From Cokeromyces recurvatus (taxonomy: Eukaryota; Mucoromycota; Mucoromycetes; Mucorales; Mucoraceae): a stretch of 64,000 nt of DNA. The stretch covers positions 1 to 64,000 of the forward strand of contig NW_026251437.1 in NCBI RefSeq assembly GCF_025118155.1, in the 5' to 3' direction. How positions within the stretch are numbered: position 1 is the stretch's first letter; every line of letters begins with the position of its first letter. Made by a program: the position numbers and the translations under genes. Of this stretch, positions 60,866-64,000 are shown in pieces. The notes beneath the pieces were generated by a model, which saw only the letters and a program-made list of their open reading frames with translations, was not told the DNA's origin and ran no database searches.

Positions 60866-61872
60866 TTAGAATCTAAGCTTGCTGAAGAACCACTTGTTCT
60901 TGCCAGTTTGATAACGTTCTTCAAAGAGCTTCTTAATAACCTTCTTAGCATCTTCACGTTGAGAAGGTTCCTTGAAAGTATCGGCAGAGATAGTACCCTT
61001 GATTTGTTCTAATTCCAAACCATAACTACATAAAGAATAGTTTAATACTTGTGTCATTATTCTATAAATGGCAACTCTTACCGAGTGGGCATCATGTGGT
61101 TGTAGTTAATGATCTTGACGAAAGGCTTAACCTTGGAACGCTTAGCAACTTTCTTCTTACCCATGGCCTTAGTGACCTTGAGAGGAGTACGTTCAATACC
61201 GGCAACAACAGCATAACCGTAGGGTCTATCTTTAGTACCCTCATCGTGATCTTTTAATTTTTTTTAAACAAATAAAAAAAAGAATATAAGTTAGGCTATA
61301 TAAATTATGAAAAAAAAAAAAATAATCGAGACGAATGAATTGATTCTTTAATAATATGCTTCCACATTACACTTTTTCTTATCTCTATATAGTAACTTCT
61401 AAATACAACATACACCTGAGATTCGTTGTGCAATTTTTATATATTCGTTCGTTTTTGAATAAATAATTAATATTATTAATCTTGACAACTATAATGAAAT
61501 CCTCAATAATTTTTTTTTTCATTAAATAGATATCTGTAATTTGGTTGTGTTAATAGATAACAATTATAATTCCATGTCGCTAATTTTATATGTCTTATTT
61601 CTCTTTTAGTTGATTAAATATCGTAAGATTGTTATTATAAACAATAATGTGTAACTGAAAGCATACTAATTTCAAATCATTGTCTCGATTATAAATTATT
61701 ACATGTAATACATACTACGGACGACAACGGCCTTCTTGCCGGCATAACGACCTTGCAAAATAACGACAACCTATTTATAAAATCAAGTTAATATAATCCA
61801 TCCATCCATCAAAAAACTGATATTATAATATGCTTATTTACGTACTTTACCAGCCTTGATGAACTTGACCAT
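60866..61872 (-). CDS. rpl27: 60S ribosomal protein eL27
   Basis: Four exons (61872-61846, 61770-61716, 61250-61082, 61025-60866) give 136 codons plus stop, exactly the usual eL27 length. Diagnostic stretches are [70 protein letters not shown] and the C-terminal [12 protein letters not shown]. It is a structural protein of the large subunit. Intron 2 is 465 bp (61251-61715), far longer than other introns in this window. It sits tail-to-head with the uS2 gene (about 365 bp apart) and diverges from the zinc-finger gene to its right, with ATGs about 225 bp apart. Confidence 0.97.
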
Positions 61873-61999
61873 GTTTGCTGAAGATCAAAAGGGGGAGGAG
61901 AGAATAGTAGGGAGTTTTTTGTTTTCCTTTTTTTGCTTACAGGCTTTACTTTCCGGGAAAAATCCAGATTATAGAAGATATTTTAATTTAAACACCGTC

Positions 62000-62040
<41 letters not shown>

Positions 62041-62097
62041 TCTAAACATATACAAACACAAATACATACAAATATATGCAAATACATTTTCAATGCT

Positions 62098-63423
62098 ATG
62101 TCAAAGGATTCATATAGCTCTAATAATTTTTCGCTAAAAAGATTATTAGATGAACAAACAAATAGTACTAATAAAAGGAAAAAGGCATCTATTTCACTTT
62201 CTAAATCTCGACCCATTAGCCCTTCATCTGTCATTACTGTAAAACAAGAAATAAAAATCAAAACTGAAAAAGTAAAAGCAGACACAATTGATGACTATAT
62301 TATAAAGAAAGAAGAAGAAATCAAGTTGGAATCAAAAGACGATTTGTTGAATGATATTAAACTAGAAACAGTTAAAGATGAAACTGACATTTTTGATCAG
62401 ATAAAATTGGAAGAAGAATTAGATACTTTTATAGAAAAAGAAAACAAGTATGCCTGTCCTATTTGCGATAAAGACTTGACTCTTGTCAAATCAAGTTACT
62501 TTCGACAGCAACATATTGATGAATGTATATCAAATACTCAAAATGTAAAGGAGAAATTAGAATTTGATATTTGCATCTTTTGTGGTAAAGATCTAACTCA
62601 TCTTGACTCATTAACTCGAAGACAAGTGCACCTGAATCGTTGCCTGGATGAATCAATGGTTCCCGAACAGGAGCAGCAACAGCAGCAGCAACAGACTGAA
62701 ATTTTTGCAGGTCAAGACATGCCTCTTCTGGTTACCTTGGAGATATGTCCTATTTGCTATGAATCTTTTATGCAACGTGGACTTCGACAAAAGATCGTGC
62801 ATTTAAAACAATGTGCTAAACAAAACCAAATCACTGTTCCTGAATTATTAAAAAGGATACAATATCCAAATGAGGGGAATGTATCAAAAACGAATGAAAT
62901 GACTGCACCGACTCCTCAAAGAACACAATATCAATTAGTAGCTACTGGTTATGATTTAGATGATGATTTTGATGATGATAATGATGATTTTAGTCGAAAA
63001 GTGATTATCCATAAGCAGAGTGTGAGTCCGATGAGTCAAAAGAAACAAGATAAAGAAGATGAAGCCTTTCAAACTGCCTTAGCCCTTTCTCGATCTTTAC
63101 ATGAAGAACGACGACAAAAGCAACGACTTTTAAAACGTAGACAAAAAATGACAGATGAGAGGGATTGGAATGCAGCAAATATTTGGTCAGCAGAGGAAAG
63201 TTATTTAAAGGCAATGGATAAACTAGATAAGATCTTATTTCCTTCCAACATGGATCATTATAAACAAGTACAACGTGAAAGATCAATAGGACTTTTAGGA
63301 CCGTCTCGAATTAATCACTCAAATAATAATTTCTTTTGGCATATAGCTAGCAATAAGGAGTCAAATTGGGATGATCCCCTAGTATTCATGTCTCTATTCA
63401 CGCGTAAATTTAAGGAGTTTTAA
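62098..63423 (+). CDS. SLX4-like zinc-finger (UBZ-type) protein
   Basis: A single-exon frame of 441 codons. The N-terminal 110 residues are Lys/Glu-rich and disordered, with VKQEIKIKTEK-type SUMO-like sites. Three C2HC-type fingers follow: CPICDKDL...HIDEC (about 120-140), CIFCGKDL...HLNRC (about 155-180), and CPICYESF...HLKQC (about 215-240). The last is followed by AKQNQITVPELLKRIQ, reminiscent of the UBZ region of SLX4, the scaffold of structure-selective nucleases (family knowledge). A QQQQQQQ run lies between fingers 2 and 3. A basic coil (SLHEERRQKQRLLKRRQK) and a C-terminal region with EESYLKAMDKLDKILFP follow. SLX4's SAP and SLX1-binding domains are not evident, so the name is tentative. 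Confidence 0.5.
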   Translation: MSKDSYSSNNFSLKRLLDEQTNSTNKRKKASISLSKSRPISPSSVITVKQEIKIKTEKVKADTIDDYIIKKEEEIKLESKDDLLNDIKLETVKDETDIFDQIKLEEELDTFIEKENKYACPICDKDLTLVKSSYFRQQHIDECISNTQNVKEKLEFDICIFCGKDLTHLDSLTRRQVHLNRCLDESMVPEQEQQQQQQQTEIFAGQDMPLLVTLEICPICYESFMQRGLRQKIVHLKQCAKQNQITVPELLKRIQYPNEGNVSKTNEMTAPTPQRTQYQLVATGYDLDDDFDDDNDDFSRKVIIHKQSVSPMSQKKQDKEDEAFQTALALSRSLHEERRQKQRLLKRRQKMTDERDWNAANIWSAEESYLKAMDKLDKILFPSNMDHYKQVQRERSIGLLGPSRINHSNNNFFWHIASNKESNWDDPLVFMSLFTRKFKEF

Positions 63424-63502
63424 AAGCGTTATTATAAAGTTACATTATGTAAATTTGCTCCAATTTTTTTTTTTCTTTTTCTTTTATTTTTGTATATTAA
63501 AA

Positions 63503-64000
63503 ATGAGCCATCACAGCTATAATAAAAATGTAAGAAATGGTGTCTAAATAATAATGATGATAATAATAATAACAATAATAATAACAATAATAAAGCATTA
63601 AGGAATAGTAATTTTTTTCTTTAATTAGAGAAATAAAATGCGATCTAATGCAGACGATTCAAATAATTGGAGGATACGGAATACTAATGTTAATTTATCT
63701 CCCAGTTGTTCAAGTAATAACCAGCGATCATCAACTGATAATGATAGTTTAACTAATGATTGGCAGCAACAACAAGAAGATAATACAAAACAGAATAATA
63801 ATTGGAAACACAAAAGTTTTAATCAAAGGAATAACAATTGGCAAAAAAATAATTCAAGTAGTAGACGTAGACGATCGATACAAATTATTTCAATTGACGA
63901 TCTTGCTCCACCTATAAGTCATTTAAATAAGAGGAAGAATAATAATGAAGCACAAAAGCAGTTAAAAGTAGAATCCGTCGATCCGTTATCTCAACTCCCT
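63503..64000 (+). CDS. Asn/Gln/Ser-rich protein, 3' partial
   Basis: Exon 1 (63503-63529, MSHHSYNKN) joins across GT-AG intron 63530-63628 to an exon that stays open to the window edge. The visible part is dominated by Asn, Gln and Ser with scattered Trp (NNWRIRN, NDWQQQQED, NNNWKHKS, NNNWQKNNSSS), then RRRRSIQIISIDDLAPP and LNKRKNNNEAQKQ. It looks intrinsically disordered; no domain is visible before the window ends. The intron holds an (AAT/GAT)n microsatellite. Confidence 0.6.

Overview
The window is AT-rich nuclear DNA of a filamentous fungus, most likely Mucoromycota (Mucorales, Rhizopus-like). This is inferred from many short GT-AG introns (36 to about 110 bp), protein families with fungal/eukaryotic architecture, long poly-T/poly-A tracts, and relics of LINE, DIRS-like and Tc1/mariner-type elements. 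No species call is made. All gene models were spliced by hand from the sequence; where stated, the exon lengths sum to a whole number of codons.

Layout. 1-3.0 kb: end of a 4-TM membrane protein gene, a PHD-finger gene with an in-frame TAG, and a WDR89-like gene, all on +. 3.0-7.9 kb: no intact protein gene; a tRNA-Lys(CUU) and fragments of DDE transposase. 8-15.3 kb: AT-hook protein (+), malic enzyme (+), insulysin/Ste23-type metalloprotease (-). 15.3-22 kb: gene-poor, with a decayed Tc1-like element and a 0.73-kb tandem duplication. 22-26.1 kb: a GC-rich acidic orphan protein, a YIPF1/2-like Golgi protein and ALKBH1 (all +). 26.1-35.2 kb: a repeat island bounded by two direct copies of the ALKBH1/glucuronokinase 3' junction. 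It holds head-to-tail LINE fragments, a 0.47-kb inverted repeat pair, a 1.6-kb DDE transposon and a DIRS-like RT scrap. 35.2-38.8 kb: a fused nucleotidyltransferase-glucuronokinase and a Hem25/SLC25A38 mitochondrial glycine carrier (both -). 40.5-48.4 kb: complete 13-exon TOR kinase (+). 48.6-50.5 kb: uncharacterised gene (-), abutted by an internally deleted Tc1 copy. 52.6-54.0 kb: a decayed Fanzor (eukaryotic TnpB-like) gene. 55.1-57.4 kb: an inverted second copy of the 31.2-33.6 kb transposon plus LINE tail. 58.1-61.9 kb: Rab6/Ypt6, ribosomal proteins uS2 (RPSA/S0) and eL27 (all -). 62.1-64 kb: an SLX4-like UBZ zinc-finger protein and the start of an Asn/Gln-rich protein (+).

The intact genes are mainly housekeeping: nutrient signalling (TOR), translation (uS2, eL27, tRNA-Lys), Golgi traffic (Rab6, YIPF), NAD(P)H and heme supply (malic enzyme, Hem25), sugar-acid salvage, and nucleic-acid repair (ALKBH1, SLX4-like). 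They have no operon-like relation. The most unusual content is the Fanzor relic, the duplicated gene junction around the repeat island, and the inverted segmental duplication whose two copies share the same disabling mutations.
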